Shown: in pieces, positions 23,458 to 35,127 of the stretch
Layout: each line of letters starts with the position of its first letter
Numbering within the stretch: position 1 is the stretch's first letter
Source of the DNA: Rapana venosa
Taxonomy: Eukaryota > Mollusca > Gastropoda > Neogastropoda > Muricidae
Assembly (NCBI GenBank): GCA_028751875.1
Contig: CM054134.1
Span: forward strand, 41,318,714-41,382,713
DNA length: 64,000 nucleotides
Direction of reading: 5' to 3'
Notes under the pieces: model-generated
Told to the model about the DNA's origin: nothing
Database searches by the model: none
The model's input: the letters and a program-made list of their open reading frames with translations, nothing else
Made by a program: the position numbers and the translations under genes

Positions 23458-24005
23458 GTGAGATAGCTGTCAGAACCAGGATTGCAAGTGCATGGAAGAA
23501 ATGGAAAGAATTGGCAAGTCTGCTTGGAAATCAGAAAATCCCACTGGAGAGACGCTGTCTGATATATAAGGCCTGCATCAGACCTGTTCTGTATGGTTCA
23601 GAGACGTCGGTTTTCACAAAAACCATCGAACGTTTGTTGAAGAGCTGTGAAAACCGAATGCTACGCTACATGACAAAGATCAAATGGGAAGACAGGATCA
23701 CGAATGAAGAACTATGGAGAATGTGCAAAGTTGATGATCTGAAGTCTGTAGCTAGTACCAATAGACTGCGCTGGTTTGGGCACGTTCAATGGAAAGCAGA
23801 CCACCACATCATAAAAAGAGCAATGAACTTCGTGGTGGATGGAAAGAGATCAAAGGGAAGACCTAGCAAAACCTGGGCTGCCTGTATTGCAGATGATCTT
23901 AGAGAAAGGGGCATAAATAAGGATGAAACTCAAAACAGAGATGGAGAAGGCTCATCAATGTCAAACCTCCCCTGGGAGAAACATGACAAAAAAAGGAAGA
24001 TGTGA
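23458..24005 (+). pseudogene. LINE reverse transcriptase C-terminal fragment, 5'-truncated
   Basis: Open frame of at least 164 residues reading IPLERRCLIYKACIRPVLYG, NRLRWFGHVQWKADHH and KGRPSKTWAACIADDLRERG, then stop at 24005. The PVLYGSE, RWFGHV and GRPSKTW motifs mark the region downstream of the RT catalytic core in RTE/CR1-grade LINEs. The catalytic YADD-type core is absent. It is a different lineage from the elements at 14.0-17.3 and 40.4-42.9 kb. Confidence 0.85.
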
Positions 24006-24255
24006 AGTAAGTTTATTTTAAATTCTTTGCTACATTCACCCATTTGTTAGAACTCTCTGTCTGCCACAAAACATGTCAAAGCTGTCATGGAACTCTGTTC
24101 CATTCCACTGAAGACTGGATTAAGCAGGCCTTTTTTTCTCCAGAAAGAACTGAAGCCACATAAATTGTTTTAGGTTAAGTAACTAAGTTGATGTTAAGTG
24201 GCTTCACTACTGTGTGGCAACACCTAAATATTAAGCCAATGGAAACATTCTCTCT

Positions 24256-24331
<76 letters not shown>

Positions 24332-25417
24332 ACATCACTTTCTGTGTGTGTGTGTATTAGAGGGGAGAGAGTGTGTGTGTGTAAATGTGTGAATCAAGCT
24401 GCTGATTTACAATACTGTAGTTTATAGTTGGATTTAAAAAAAGAAAGAATTGAGGGGGAGGGGGCTAGTTCCACATTAAACTGACTCCTCTTGCTTTGCT
24501 AGTGCACCATGCAGGCACACACACACATGTACACACAAATACTGAAAAAATGTTTATGTATCAAATTACTGTGAATCATATGATTGTGCATTGCTCTTTA
24601 GCTGGTTGCTCAGTTTTACTTTGATATTGTCCTCCACCAAACAGTTCTTTCTTTTCAGAGGACAGTTACTCCCAAAGTACCCTGTGATTTTTTTTTTTTT
24701 TTTTTTTGCCCACATAAAGGCCCAGTTGATATCAACCTTCCGTGTTTTCTTCAGTTTGGGGATCAACTTTAGTTACATTATATTGCAAAATTAATGTTCC
24801 TGGGTTTTTTTCTTCTCTCCAACTTAAAGCTATGGTAAATCAGTTGCTAGATAAAAACACATTGCACACCTCCCCCCCCCCCCCTCCAACACACATCCCT
24901 CCTTGCCTTTTTTCCCCTTTTGTACAGTGGAAAGACATTACAAGTAAAGAACAACACCACATGTAAACCGTTTAATTCTTGCCCCCCCCCCCCCCCCTTT
25001 TTTTTTTATTTATTATATAAAAGTAACACTTTATAGTGTTTCATGAATGGACACAGATGTGCCTGGGCGCATATATACGTACTTATGTACACACAACCGC
25101 ACTGTTTACATGATCAGTATAAAACCAAAATGGACCACGCTAAACTGTTACAAAACCAACACCAAAACAACCCTGCCGTTTGCAAATTGGTGTATGTTTA
25201 TCTTCCTGAAGTGAGATAGTGGTGACGTCACCAACAAATCTACTTTTATTTTTAACGGGGAAATAGATTATACCCTTTTCTTACCACTGGGAGAAAATAA
25301 GTGCATGTACATGAGCTGTACATTATCAACTGCACGGTAGATGGGAAAGAAAACAGGGGTAGTGTTGGTGACGTCACTTGCCCAACTTCAGCAGCAGGAC
25401 TGAACTATCGCCATTTA
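24006..25417. other. Intergenic, low-complexity patches
   Basis: Apart from the compound microsatellite at 24249-24384, it holds T-run (24689-24708), C-run (24870-24884; 24982-24998) and A/T-rich sequence. No gene recognised. Confidence 0.5.
24249..24384. repeat. Compound (CT)n(CA)n(TG)n microsatellite
   Basis: CT run (24249-24306), CA run (24307-24334), then TG runs (24343-24381). Confidence 0.95.
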
Positions 25418-25758
25418 TTTATTTATTCTTTTATATCGAGGATAAAGGAATAAACACTCATGTGCTTTTTTACACCCAGTCCCCGTGTGTATGCGGTTTT
25501 GTAAATTTTGTCATCTGTTCCTACCAGCACACAATGGCCTACTCTTTCGAAAAGCGGAACAGGATTTAACGTGTGCGCAAGATGTTCTGCATGCGTTCTC
25601 ACACGGGGCCTCGGTTTACAGTCTCATCCGAAGGACTTTGCCATTCAGTTCGATTTTTTTGTCAAACTGGGAAGAAAGGGCGAGGCTGGGAATCGAACCC
25701 ACAACCTCACGGTTTACTTGTTGGCAGGGGAACGTCTTAACCATCCTGCCACTCTCCT
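25418..25758 (-). repeat. SINE-A body with a different tRNA-like head
   Basis: Core and tail A match the other SINE-A copies (CCTTCGGATGAGACTGTAAA, CCGAGGCCCCGTGTGAG). The minus-strand head is different: GTGGCAGGATGGTTAAGACG (A-box) and GTGGGTTCGATTCCCAG (B-box) replace GGGACGGGATAGCCTAGTGG. This is direct evidence of promoter-module exchange. Confidence 0.85.
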
Positions 25759-25782
25759 TTAGCTTTATCCAGGTAAAGGAGG

Positions 25783-26070
25783 AGGTAAAGGAGTCCCATA
25801 ACCTATAAGGTCGTAGGGGAGCGAGGCGTCACAGACCTCACTTCTCTAGGGCCAGCATATTGAGGGCAGCGCCCATCTCCTCTCCCTCGCTGCTTTACCT
25901 TCCCTGACCCTAAAGAGGACAGGTACCCATTTACAGCTGGGTGAACTGGGGGAATTGTACTGAAGCCAAGGCCCGCAAACGGTCACCCATCCAACTGGTA
26001 ACCACGCTCGACGCTGCTTAACTTGGCTGGGGGAAAGCGAGTGCTCCGACCACTGAGCTATCCCGTCCCC
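25783..26070 (-). repeat. tRNA/5S chimeric SINE (SINE-B), copy 3
   Basis: The cleanest copy. Minus strand GGGGACGGGATAGCTCAGTG then CCAAGTTAAGCAGCGTCGAG, CGTGGTTACCAGTTGGATGG, GTGACCG. It lies immediately beside the minus-strand SINE-A at 25418-25758. Confidence 0.92.
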
Positions 26071-26943
26071 AGGTAGGTTTGTCAAAAACAGCTTGTGACT
26101 CAATCAGTCTTGACTGCGATTATCCAATCTATACGGCTGCACATAACGCGTTAACGGAGACTGAATGTTTTAAAAGTCATGTTGACAGTATTGTGTCACA
26201 ATAACAGGCATGACAGATAAACAGGTCAGCCGTAACGCTAACATGAAAAACAACCAGAGGGCAGGTTGCTTGGTTTCATCCAATACTGGTGGCATTTTAG
26301 CACTCCCATAATAGAGGCCCATAGCATAATAGAGGCCCATAGCGCCTCCCCTCCCCATCCCCCACCCGCCCGCCTACCGAGAAAATCGGTCAGTCGAGAA
26401 AGTAAACTTAACCAGTAGACGTTCAGCCAGTGTGATTACTGTTGTTGAAACTTGAGCTTCTTAAATTTGTAGGCACCTGGTATGGCGTAGTTGACCAAGA
26501 GTTTGGGTAATAAAACAGCAACAACAACACCCCCCAATAAATAAATAAAAAGGAAGAAAAAAAATGTCTCCAACCTGCCGTTTGATAATACGAAAGAATG
26601 GATTTTAATTGTGGGCACTCAGCTTCAGTGTGTTTTGTTTTACTTATCACATGGCAGCGTGCGAGCACACACACACACACCACACACACACACTGGCATA
26701 CATGTGTGCTACTGGTGGTACTGAAAGACGCGTGGTGGACACACTCAATAGACACTTGAGACAACTTGAAGGCCATAAAACGCACTGCTTCTGAAGTTAT
26801 GTATAGGCATCTAGAGTAACAAGACATCAGGGCTATCTTTCTCCTGCCTCTCTCACTCCCTCCTTACTCCCCCCCCCCCCCCCCCCCCCTCCTCCACTAA
26901 CACACACACATAGTCTATATCACTGTTGGGAAGAAAGCAGTGG

Positions 26944-27014
<71 letters not shown>

Positions 27015-28136
27015 CACATTTAGACTGTCACTGTTTCTACAAAGTCATTCAAAAGAGGAAGCATGATGTGTAGTTTATAAGTAATTGTCTGTTTTGTATT
27101 TTTATGATTTTGTCAATATCGTGTATAGGCCCACTCCCCCCCCCCCCCCCCCCCCTCCCACCAGTAGGGGATTTTTGTGTTCTCTCTCAACACAAGATTT
27201 AAGTCCTTTCACCCCTTTTGGGGTATGGAGGATTACAAACAAATTGAACAGGAGAATAAACCTAACAGCAATACACCCAAAAATAATATGAATACTAACA
27301 GTAACTGAAAAACAAGAGTTCATCGCATAATAAGCAAACAGTATTAATGACTCAATACTATTTTTAAGTATACACATTTCTTTAAAAGACATAATCTACA
27401 CTTGTGAAAGACAATTGAAATTTCAAAATATACCTGCAAATCTTATGAATTTTGAGAGACAGACATGGTATTGTTAATCGTATATCCATAGCTCAGTGGT
27501 CCAGAGCCGCGGAGATGGTCATAACTTGTGAAGATGTGATAATGTCTAGCCTTCTTCATAACTCACCCTAACTCACACGACAAGAGATTTGTCATCCCGA
27601 CTGAGGTGGATTTAAAGAAAAAGGTGTCCCATATCCTATGACCATAGATAGGCCTTCAGTGACTTCAACTGAGACCACGGTTGGGACAAGTGTTAACTTA
27701 AGCTACTGTGATCTCGCTGGAACTGCAAACTATAATTATCTAGCCAGTTTCATCCAGTTTTTGCTACTCAGTAGGCTAGGCCGAAAGGTGGGCCGCAAAC
27801 GAAGTTGGGGCAGATCTGGACTTCATGTTTAGCCTGGCGTTCCTTTCTTCTCAGTTTCGGCAAGACTGAGGCCAGTCTTTCACAAATGACTGACTTTTGC
27901 CTGGGTCAGTAGGCCTAAATCAGTTTTTAGTTGGGAACACTGAGTGACCCTGTATGTGTGAAATGACCCGTGATGGCCTCTCAAACGTGTGGCCCCACGA
28001 AACTGAGCAAATGGCCGCCATGTTTCCTGAGGGTTGATGATGAAATCGGCTCCTCTTCACTCTTCTTAAAATCGTGTCTGACAGCCACTTTACGAAACGC
28101 TTGGCGAGCCTGGCCGGCTTGCTGATTGATAACAGG
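26071..28136. other. Intergenic with microsatellites
   Basis: CA (26658-26697), C-run (26868-26890), CT (26946-27008) and C-run (27135-27153) tracts. A CpG-containing patch near 27990-28110 includes the palindromic AATGGCCGCCATGT, which resembles overlapping YY1 sites, but I see no transcript start or exon beside it. Confidence 0.5.
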
Positions 28137-28470
28137 GGGACGGGATAGCCTAGTGGTCAGAACATTGCGCTCGCAATCTGACGACCCGGGTTCGATTCCC
28201 GTTAAAGAGGATATTTTCCCCTGGAGTCAACATCAGTGCAGACTCCACTCTGCCCAAAAGTCCTTCGGATGAGACTATAAACCGAGGCCCCGTGTGCACG
28301 CAGAACATTTTGCGCACACGTTAAATCCTGTTCCGCTTTTCGTAAGAGTAGGCCATTGTGTGCCGGTGGGAACAGATGACAAAATTTACAAAACCGCATA
28401 CACATGGGGACTAGATGTAAAAAAGCACATAACTTCTTATTCCATTAGCCTCGATATAAAAGAATAAAAT
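28137..28470 (+). repeat. SINE-A, best full-length copy (tail A)
   Basis: Reference copy. Head GGGACGGGATAGCCTAGTGG with A-box, B-box GGGTTCGATTCCC (28189-28201), core with TCCTTCGGATGAGACTATAA and ACCGAGGCCCCGTGTG, tail A with GGGACTAGATGTAAAAAAGC and CCTCGATATAAAAGAATAAA. Pol III promoter boxes are intact. Confidence 0.92.
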
Positions 28471-28519
28471 AACAATAAATACTAAATTGTGTCTTGACAA
28501 CTCATGTAGACAGTATTTA

Positions 28520-28636
28520 GTTTCGGTGTTCGTCGCTCCACGGCTAGAGCACCGAGATTCACTAATGGTGATATTTTTGCGTGTGGACTGTTTTTGCCCA
28601 CCATGAAGGAAGCTGCATTCCGACTTCGGGGAGTAG
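28520..28636 (-). repeat. Solo tail-B module
   Basis: Minus strand CCGAAGTCGGAATGCAGC, CCATTAGTGAATCTCGGTGC, CTAGCCGTGGAGCGACG. It points toward the SINE-A copy that ends 50 bp upstream. Confidence 0.75.
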
Positions 28637-29941
28637 TTTCGTTTGAAAACTGAGTGTTCTTGGAGACAGCGTTCTTTTTGCCTTCTAAGAGATATACCAA
28701 TTATATGTTGCTTGCCCGCATGTATGTGTGAAGTCTTTTTTCTTTGACAAAAACCTTTAACCCCTACCCCCATCCTCACCGAACCATCCATTTCTCAGCT
28801 TAGACATTGCAGCTGAGTTCATCGAAAACATTGCACAGTCCACCAGTTCACCTGGTACAACAAACTTGGACCAGCAGGGACTACAGGCTTAGTTCGGCCC
28901 TGCCGGCATACAATCTGACCCACTCACTACAGGTCAGCAGTCACAGCTGAACCAGCCAACAATCTGACTTCTAGTGCCAGAACCAGTGATCTTGGAAGAG
29001 CAACTGCATGTGAGATGAAGGGAAGGGGGTGGGAGTTGTCCACAGATTCAATATGCGTTATTTCTTAAGCATTGAAGAATGAATCCAAACGGAGAACACC
29101 ATGAAACAACTGAAAATTCTAAGCAAATCACCACCTCCACCACCACCATCAGAACCTGCTCATAGAGCATACAAGCTGTGTTTGGACTGAATTACTGTGA
29201 GAGCCAAGTGAGGAATAAGACTGCAGGGTCTGGGCCTACATGTTTCCAGTTTAACAGATGGAGAAGTGAAAAATGGGAAAAGGTGATAAGTTATTTTGTC
29301 ATACTTGGAATTGTATTAAAAAAACACCATAGCCTTTGGTTCATATGAACACATACCTGCTAGCTGCCAAAGTACTAATTTAATGTTTTCTGTGTTAGAG
29401 CACGTTATAGGCTGTTTGCTTGTTGTTGCTCTGAACATCAGTTCGTATGCAATGAATGTAGCTTTCGTTTTTCTGAATAAATATTTAATGAAACCAACAG
29501 ATGGAGAGTCATTAGAATTGTGAAATATGGTGCTTGCAACAGTAATATATACATTGAGAGTGTTTAGAAATATTTTTTATTGAAATCTTCACCAGCTACT
29601 GTTGACCATGCCCATGTAGCCTAATAACTTGTGTTATGTAAGTCGTTTGAGTTAAGATCTGAAAGAAAGAAAGAAGTTAGTAGGCTACTGCACCATAAAG
29701 ATGACAATAATTAAGAGAAGATTTAGAGGTAGATCTACTGAGTAAGCCTATTCCAGAGAGAAACCAAACCAAACATACTGCAGGTCTAGGTCACAGATTT
29801 GGAGGAGCTCTGAAAAGTTTGACGCAGTTTGGGGAGGGAGATTGTTTCGCTTCAATGCCCTCATTCAGGTGATTGAAGTGACCCACCTTCCCGATACTGA
29901 ATTCACGTCCTCCGACTCCCTCCCTGCCTCTGTGTGTGTGT
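28637..29941. other. Intergenic, nothing recognised
   Basis: No gene-like frame, RNA or repeat recognised. A short GAAA run (29661-29675) is the only tandem repeat. Confidence 0.45.
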
Positions 29942-30640
29942 CTTCAATTTTACGTCTGTTCACTTAAAGTGATATTAGACGATGGAGGCAGGGGGGGGGG
30001 GGGGGGCAGCATAATGAGATAAGGCCTTTAAGTAGAATAGATACGTGTTGGTATAAATGCACATTAAAAGACTATTCCAAACTATATAAACAGTATGTTG
30101 CAAAAACATGGCAAAGAAATACAAAAATTAACAAAACCCCCGAACAATTGAAAAATACTCTAAAGTTGGAAAACAAACAATTGTGAACTACTTGTAACGG
30201 CAGCTGTAAAACAAGCAAAATGTAGATTCCGACGATCATACTTTACAAAAAAGAGAATACTGGGGATTGCAACAGAGACAAGGCTATCTCACATAATAAC
30301 TCTGGATTGGTTAAAACTTCCTGCAGAGACTTATCTTGAAATGATGGTAAAAACGTTTTTAAACCTAGACATTGATACAGAACATGAACATTGGACAATT
30401 TTTCACCGCATATACATTGTATATTTTTGGCAAATTTTGCTCGAAAGGCATTTAATTTCAATCTGTAGATTAGAGAAACAATTTTTCTAGTACAGGATTT
30501 TCGAAAACCGTACTGAGTACAAAGAATATTCTCAAGATCCAGAACTGAACAAGTATGCTGGGGATAACCAGCCTCTTCCTGTTTCTTTTTCACATGTTTC
30601 CAGCAAACATTTTGAAGCAAGGCATAACCTTCATGAAGAG
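29942..30640 (-). pseudogene. I-type LINE C-terminus and 3' UTR
   Basis: Frame (stop near 30243) reads LLQNVCWKHVKKKQEE, YRLKLNAFRAKFAKNIQ and CICGEKLSNVHVLYQC, homologous to the plus-strand copy at 56640-58057 (ACWKHFKKK, YRFKLNAFRTKLSKKA, CICGENLNNDHILLRC). The CxC...HxxxxC cluster is the zinc knuckle after RNase H in I-superfamily LINEs. The 3' end carries ATCACTTTAAGTGAACAGAC with a small CACTT/AAGTG stem. The 5' side is cut by a (TG)n array. Confidence 0.8.
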
Positions 30641-30675
30641 AAATCTGTGTGTGTGTGCGTGTGTGTGTGCGTGTG

Positions 30676-30720
<45 letters not shown>
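30641..30720. repeat. (TG)n microsatellite
   Basis: TG repeats with GCG interruptions, at the break of the LINE fragment. Confidence 0.95.
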
Positions 30721-31017
30721 TAAATGCGTGCACTAAAAAACCAAACCAAAACAAAAACAACAACAACAAAATATAAAACTGTGTAGGAAGATTTTAACAA
30801 ATCTTTCAGGATTATGCTCTTTACTTTTGCTCTTTATCAAAGGATAGACTGATATATCTGTGGAGGGTGATTTTTTTTCTATGATCCTCTCCCCCTCCGC
30901 CCTCTCCTCCCCTGATGTTTTACTGATTGTTTCGTTGCACATAACATGGTTTGTTTACAAGGACAATCGGTTAGACTAAGCATGGCCTGAAATCTTTATC
31001 TTTGTCTATTACTAATA

Positions 31018-31440
31018 TCAAATATCTCTCTCTGTGTCTCTGTCTCTCTGTGTGTCTGTCTCTGTCTCTCTGTGTGTCTGTCTGTCTGTCTCTCTCAATC
31101 ACGTGATGTGAAGCAAAGCAACAGGGCATGTTATACGTGAGTCCCGATTCTTTTTTCGCTATACCATCAACATGCTAGTTACTGGACTTCCAGCAACTGT
31201 GAAGATGACGCTGAATACCCTTCTCACAAACAGCAGTCACCAGCTGGAAAATACCAGGCAAAGCCCACACCAGGGTATCTCCCCCCCCCCCTCCCCCCAC
31301 CCCCCCCCCCCCCCCCCCTCTCTCTCTCTCTCTCAGGGTCAGAAAAAATTATATTTACCCCCGAAAAATAAAGATAATTCATAAATTCCCCAGATTCTCT
31401 CTCCAAGCACTATTTTTTGGGTTTTGATCTCTCTCTCTCG
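31018..31440. repeat. (TC/TGTC)n, C-runs and (CT)n cluster
   Basis: TCTC/TGTC tracts (31026-31098), interrupted C-runs (31282-31318) and CT tracts (31319-31334; 31429-31438) leading directly into a SINE-B copy. Confidence 0.85.
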
Positions 31441-31720
31441 GGGGACGGGATAGCTCAGTGGTCGGAGCACTCGCTTTCCCAGCCAAGTTAAGCCAGCGTT
31501 CGGCGTGGTTACCAGTTGGAGGGTGCCGTTTGCGCTTGGCTTCGTACAGTTCCCCAGTTCACCCAGCTGTAAAAATGGGTACTGCCTCTTTAGGGTCAGG
31601 AAGGTAAAGCAAGCGAGGGAGAGGAGATGGACGCCGCCCTCAATATCGCTGGCCCTACGAGAGAGATGAAGGTTCCGTGACCCTCGCTCCCTACGACTTA
31701 TGTTATGGGACTCCTTTCCT
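31441..31720 (+). repeat. tRNA/5S chimeric SINE (SINE-B), copy 4
   Basis: GGGGACGGGATAGCTCAGTG, CCAAGTTAAGCCAGCGTTCG, GTGGTTACCAGTTGGAGGGT, then the conserved body through TATGGGACTCCTTT. It has more small indels than copy 3, so it is probably older. It is flanked by CT repeats on both sides. Confidence 0.88.
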
Positions 31721-32072
31721 TCTCTTACCCCCACCCCCCTTCTTCTCTCTCTCTCTCTCTCTCTCTGGTTCGGCTCGTCTCTGGTCTGTCTGTCTGTATC
31801 TCCTCTGTCTCTGTCTTGTCTGTCTGTCTCTCTCTGTCTCTGTATAGGTATTGGGTTATTATTTTAAGATGTATCCCTTACGGGCGGGGACTGGATGTAT
31901 TAAATAGCCATGGTGTTATTCATTATCCGAGAATAAAAGAATTTGTCATTGTCCATTGTCTGTCTGTCTGTCTGTTTGTTTGTCTGTCTGTCTGTCTGTC
32001 TGTCTTCTCTCTCTGTCCTCTCCCTCTCGTTCTCGTCTCTGTCTTCTGTTCTTGGTCTCTTTCTCTCTTCTC

Positions 32073-32124
<52 letters not shown>
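31721..32124. repeat. (CT)n/(TGTC)n microsatellites with an embedded short element
   Basis: CT and TGTC tracts at 31746-31845 and 31962-32124. Between them sits a tail-A element (31852-31962) ending in TTTGTCATTGTC, whose tail merges into the TGTC array. Confidence 0.85.
31852..31962 (+). repeat. Short tail-A element with (TTGTCA)n end
   Basis: GGGTTATTATTTTAAGATG, GGGCGGGGACTGGATGTA and a TTATCCGAGAATAAAAGAAT end. It shares the 3' module of SINE-A but has a different, very short 5' part. Related copies are at 40268-40412 and 47905-48018 (both minus). Confidence 0.75.
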
Positions 32125-32125
<1 letters not shown>

Positions 32126-32324
32126 TGTCTTAATTATGTTTAAGAAATAGCATGATGAAGCATTGTGTGTGATTATTTTAAACCGTTCATTTTTACTAGT
32201 TGAGAGGTCCACATCTTTTCATTCTTATTGTTTTATTTTTTATATTGCTTGTTTGCTTGAAGGTTAAAAATAAAGAAAAAAATCCTCATTCTTGATTAAG
32301 TGACTATATATAGGGAAAGAATTT

Positions 32325-32515
32325 TTATCTTTTAGTCTTTCTGGAAAAAGGCACTATAATGGACCAAGAAGGCAGAAAACAGAGAGAAAAGGAACAAGAC
32401 AGAAACAAAGAACAGAATAGAAAAGAGGGCATTTCTAGCACAGAATTTCCAGAAGGTGGGGATGCTCTTTATACTGACAGGCCCCCGAAATCCCCATGGG
32501 TAACAACTTTCTCAT
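32325..32515 (+). repeat. 190-bp interspersed repeat, copy 2
   Basis: Counterpart of 18963-19160: TTTAGTCTTTCTGG, AATGGACCAAGAAGGCAGAA, AGCACAGAATTTCCAGAAG, ACTGACAGGCCCCCG. Confidence 0.75.
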
Positions 32516-33112
32516 GTTCGAAGAATATTTATTTAAATGAGATTGAAAATATCGAGCTTTGGCTCTTTTCTAAAACCTTTAAAAAAAAAATCCTTTTCAC
32601 TAACAGACTTTTCTGGTCAAAATTTTGGCATGCATGGTCAGACTTGTTTTGCTTTTGGTTTTTTGGTTTTTCTTCTCTGGGCATGTCTCCTGGCTCATCT
32701 AACATTCAATAATATTTCTTTGCTATACCAGGGGGAGGGATGATGATCAGGAACAGATCTTTCTTTCTCTGGGGGCTTTGTTTGATCTGCAGATGACGAA
32801 CAGAGTTGTGGAGATCTAGGCCTAGTAGGTTGTCCAAATCAATTGGAAGGTATGTAAATAAATGTGAATTAAAATCAGACTTAAATGGTGTGCGATCACT
32901 GCTCCTGCTTTTCCTCCCTTCATGACAGCTTTTTTGATAGGTATCTTGAAAAAAATCAATATCAATAACCACACTCTTTATCAGACACAAGCCAAACTAT
33001 TAACAGACCATAGAGAAATGGAAATTACAATATCGTTACAAACACTCGATATGCTCGTATGTAGCCAGTGATAGTCTTCAATGTTTAATAATTCTACTAC
33101 ACGCATACTGCG
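32516..33112. other. Intergenic, nothing recognised
   Basis: No convincing feature; short frames only. Confidence 0.45.
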
Positions 33113-33290
33113 AACTGCCACAGAACATCTTGTGCTCATGTTCTGCTTTTTGGAATAGTAGGCCATTGTGTACGGGTGTGACGTGATGACAAATTTACAA
33201 AACTGCATACACAAGGGGACTTGATGTAAAAAAAAAAGCACATGAGTGGTTATTCCATTATCCTCGAAATAAAAGAATGCATGAATGATA
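33113..33290 (+). repeat. SINE-A, 5'-truncated (tail A)
   Basis: Begins inside the core (CCACAGAACATCTTGTGC) and runs through GGCCATTGTGTACGGG and tail A (GGGACTTGATGTAAAAAAA, TTATCCTCGAAATAAAAGAA). The head is missing. Confidence 0.8.
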
Positions 33291-33305
33291 AATATAAACT
33301 TTTTT

Positions 33306-33330
33306 ATGGGGGGGGGGGGGGGGGGGGGGG
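33306..33330. repeat. G homopolymer
   Basis: About 24 consecutive G. Confidence 0.95.
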
Positions 33331-33384
33331 GTTAGGGCAGGTGTTTTACCATTGTTCCACACTTGTGTTTTGTGTTTTGCTGTT

Positions 33385-33560
33385 CAGGTGCAGTGTGCTC
33401 TCCCTTCCCCCCGCGAAAGAAAAAGTTTCTTCCCGAACACACAAAACACTGAACGCGGTCCAGGTGATTCGCATGGCTGACCACAAGGATCGCACAGAGC
33501 CTGTGAATAAAAAGCAGTGGTATGCTCCAGTAAAGGCTTGTTTACCTTTGAGAATCGACA
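33385..33560 (+). CDS. Candidate first exon of an unknown gene
   Basis: A CpG-bearing, non-repetitive island among repeats. Reading from about 33385, a leader precedes ATG at 33473 (context TTCGCATGG) and the frame MADHKDRTEPVNKKQWYAPV. Two usable donors follow: CAGTG|GTATGC (33519) and CGACA|GTAAGG (33560). I do not recognise the peptide. It could be a first coding exon, an upstream exon of the Ig gene or chance. No downstream exon can be matched within the window. Confidence 0.25.
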
Positions 33561-33945
33561 GTAAGGGGACTGTGACAAATTTACATGAGGACAGTCTGGG
33601 ACACTGATGAAAGACTGAAATATTTTTTTAGGTGTAGGGACACAGAATAAAGTTGGAGATCAATTTTCTTGAAATTCTCAGGACAAGTGAAAAGAAAAAA
33701 CCTCGAAGACTTAGCCAGTATTTCCCGCTCTTCAGCCTTCAAGAGTAGTAAAACCAGGGCAAGTAGGCCTACAGTGTGAGCCCCCTAGCAGGTAAGCCCA
33801 CCTGTGTACATGGGACTATGGCCCACTGACCTGTGGTGGTTTGTTGTGGGTAGTGTGTGTGTGTGTGTGTGTCCCCTGGTCAGTGTTTCATCATCCAACT
33901 GTTGTTGGGTTTTTTTTGTTATACAATGCCCTTGGACTTTAATGT

Positions 33946-33990
<45 letters not shown>

Positions 33991-34170
33991 ACAAATTTAT
34001 TTATTTATTCTTTTATATGGCATGCCATGTGTGTACTGTAAAAAGTTGATTTGATTTGTGGTTGATTTATCTGAATACTTCATCATTTTTGTTTGTTTTG
34101 GGTATTGATTCATGTTATAATTATTTGTTTTGATTATCTAGTCCTCATTTATTTCATATATATATGTGTG

Positions 34171-34249
<79 letters not shown>

Positions 34250-35021
34250 TATATATTATATATATATATATATATTTCTATGGTTTTAATTTAGTTTGCC
34301 TCATAATACATATACAATCACACATATGGGCAAACTTGAGTACACATAGTGATAGTGTGTTACTCGCACACACACAACACAACACACACAAACTCTAAAA
34401 GTATGCACGCACGCACACACACACACTACACATGCATGCGAATGTGTGTATGTGGAGGGGAGAAAAGGGTTGCTATTGTTGACATTGTTGTCATTGCTAA
34501 TAACAGCATTGACTGCCTAGCATACTTATAAGTTATATTTACAACTATAAGTATTTTTCTGTTAGTCTAGATGAATTTTTGAAGAACAGGTTGTATTCAT
34601 GATGTAACCTATGCAACTTTATTTCTTTGCAATATGCCATTTTTCATTTTGAATAAGTTGTTCTTTTCTAAGTTTCTTTTCAATTTTTTTCATTTTGTTG
34701 TTGTTTTTGTTGTTAGTGTTGTTGTTTTTCTTAGAAATATGGCATCATGGGGGAAAAAAGCTGTAGGAGATACACTGTTTTAAAAATAAATTTGATGTAC
34801 CATCTGGAAATTAAAAAATAATTTGACTTTCAGTTTCAACTTTGACTTTGACACTTACCTAAAAGTAAGAGCCAACATAAAAATACAGATCTAAGTGAAA
34901 TAAATCATCATTGTAAATTTTGCTTCAGAGAGATGTACTATTTATACAGTTAGTCATAGTAATGAAGTTGAAATAATACACCAGTGTTATCACTGGCAGT
35001 AAACACTATATGATATATCTC
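33561..35021. other. Intergenic with microsatellites
   Basis: TG tracts (33853-33871; 33951-33987), a long CT/TA compound tract (34174-34275), CA patches near 34370-34430, and a TTTGAC-tailed repeat end at 34780-34860. No gene seen. Confidence 0.6.
34780..34860 (+). repeat. Short repeat end with (TTTGAC)n tail, copy 1
   Basis: TGTACCATCTGGAAATTAAA followed by TTTGACTTT...CTTTGACTTTGACAC. It matches 36388-36480 and 38250-38360. Confidence 0.7.
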
Positions 35022-35127
35022 TCCCCGTTCTTTGGCTAGAGCTCCAAGGTGCACCAAAGGTGAGATTTTTACACATGTGACTTTTTTCCCCCCATCATTA
35101 AGGTAGCCACATTCTGACTTCAGGGAA
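35022..35127 (-). repeat. Solo tail-B module
   Basis: Minus strand CCCTGAAGTCAGAATGTGGC, TACCTTAATGATGGG, CACCTTGGAGCTCTAGCC, AAAGAACGGGGAG. Confidence 0.75.

Noticed and set aside
27480..27650. TAGCTCAGTGGTCCAGAGC near 27490 and AAGGTGTCCCATATCC near 27617 as another SINE-B copy
   Set aside because: They point in incompatible orientations and the 5S-like block and body are missing; at most relics.
28141..28210. Possible tRNA gene (A- and B-box present)
   Set aside because: It lacks a cloverleaf with paired acceptor stem and is continuous with the SINE-A body; it is a SINE head.
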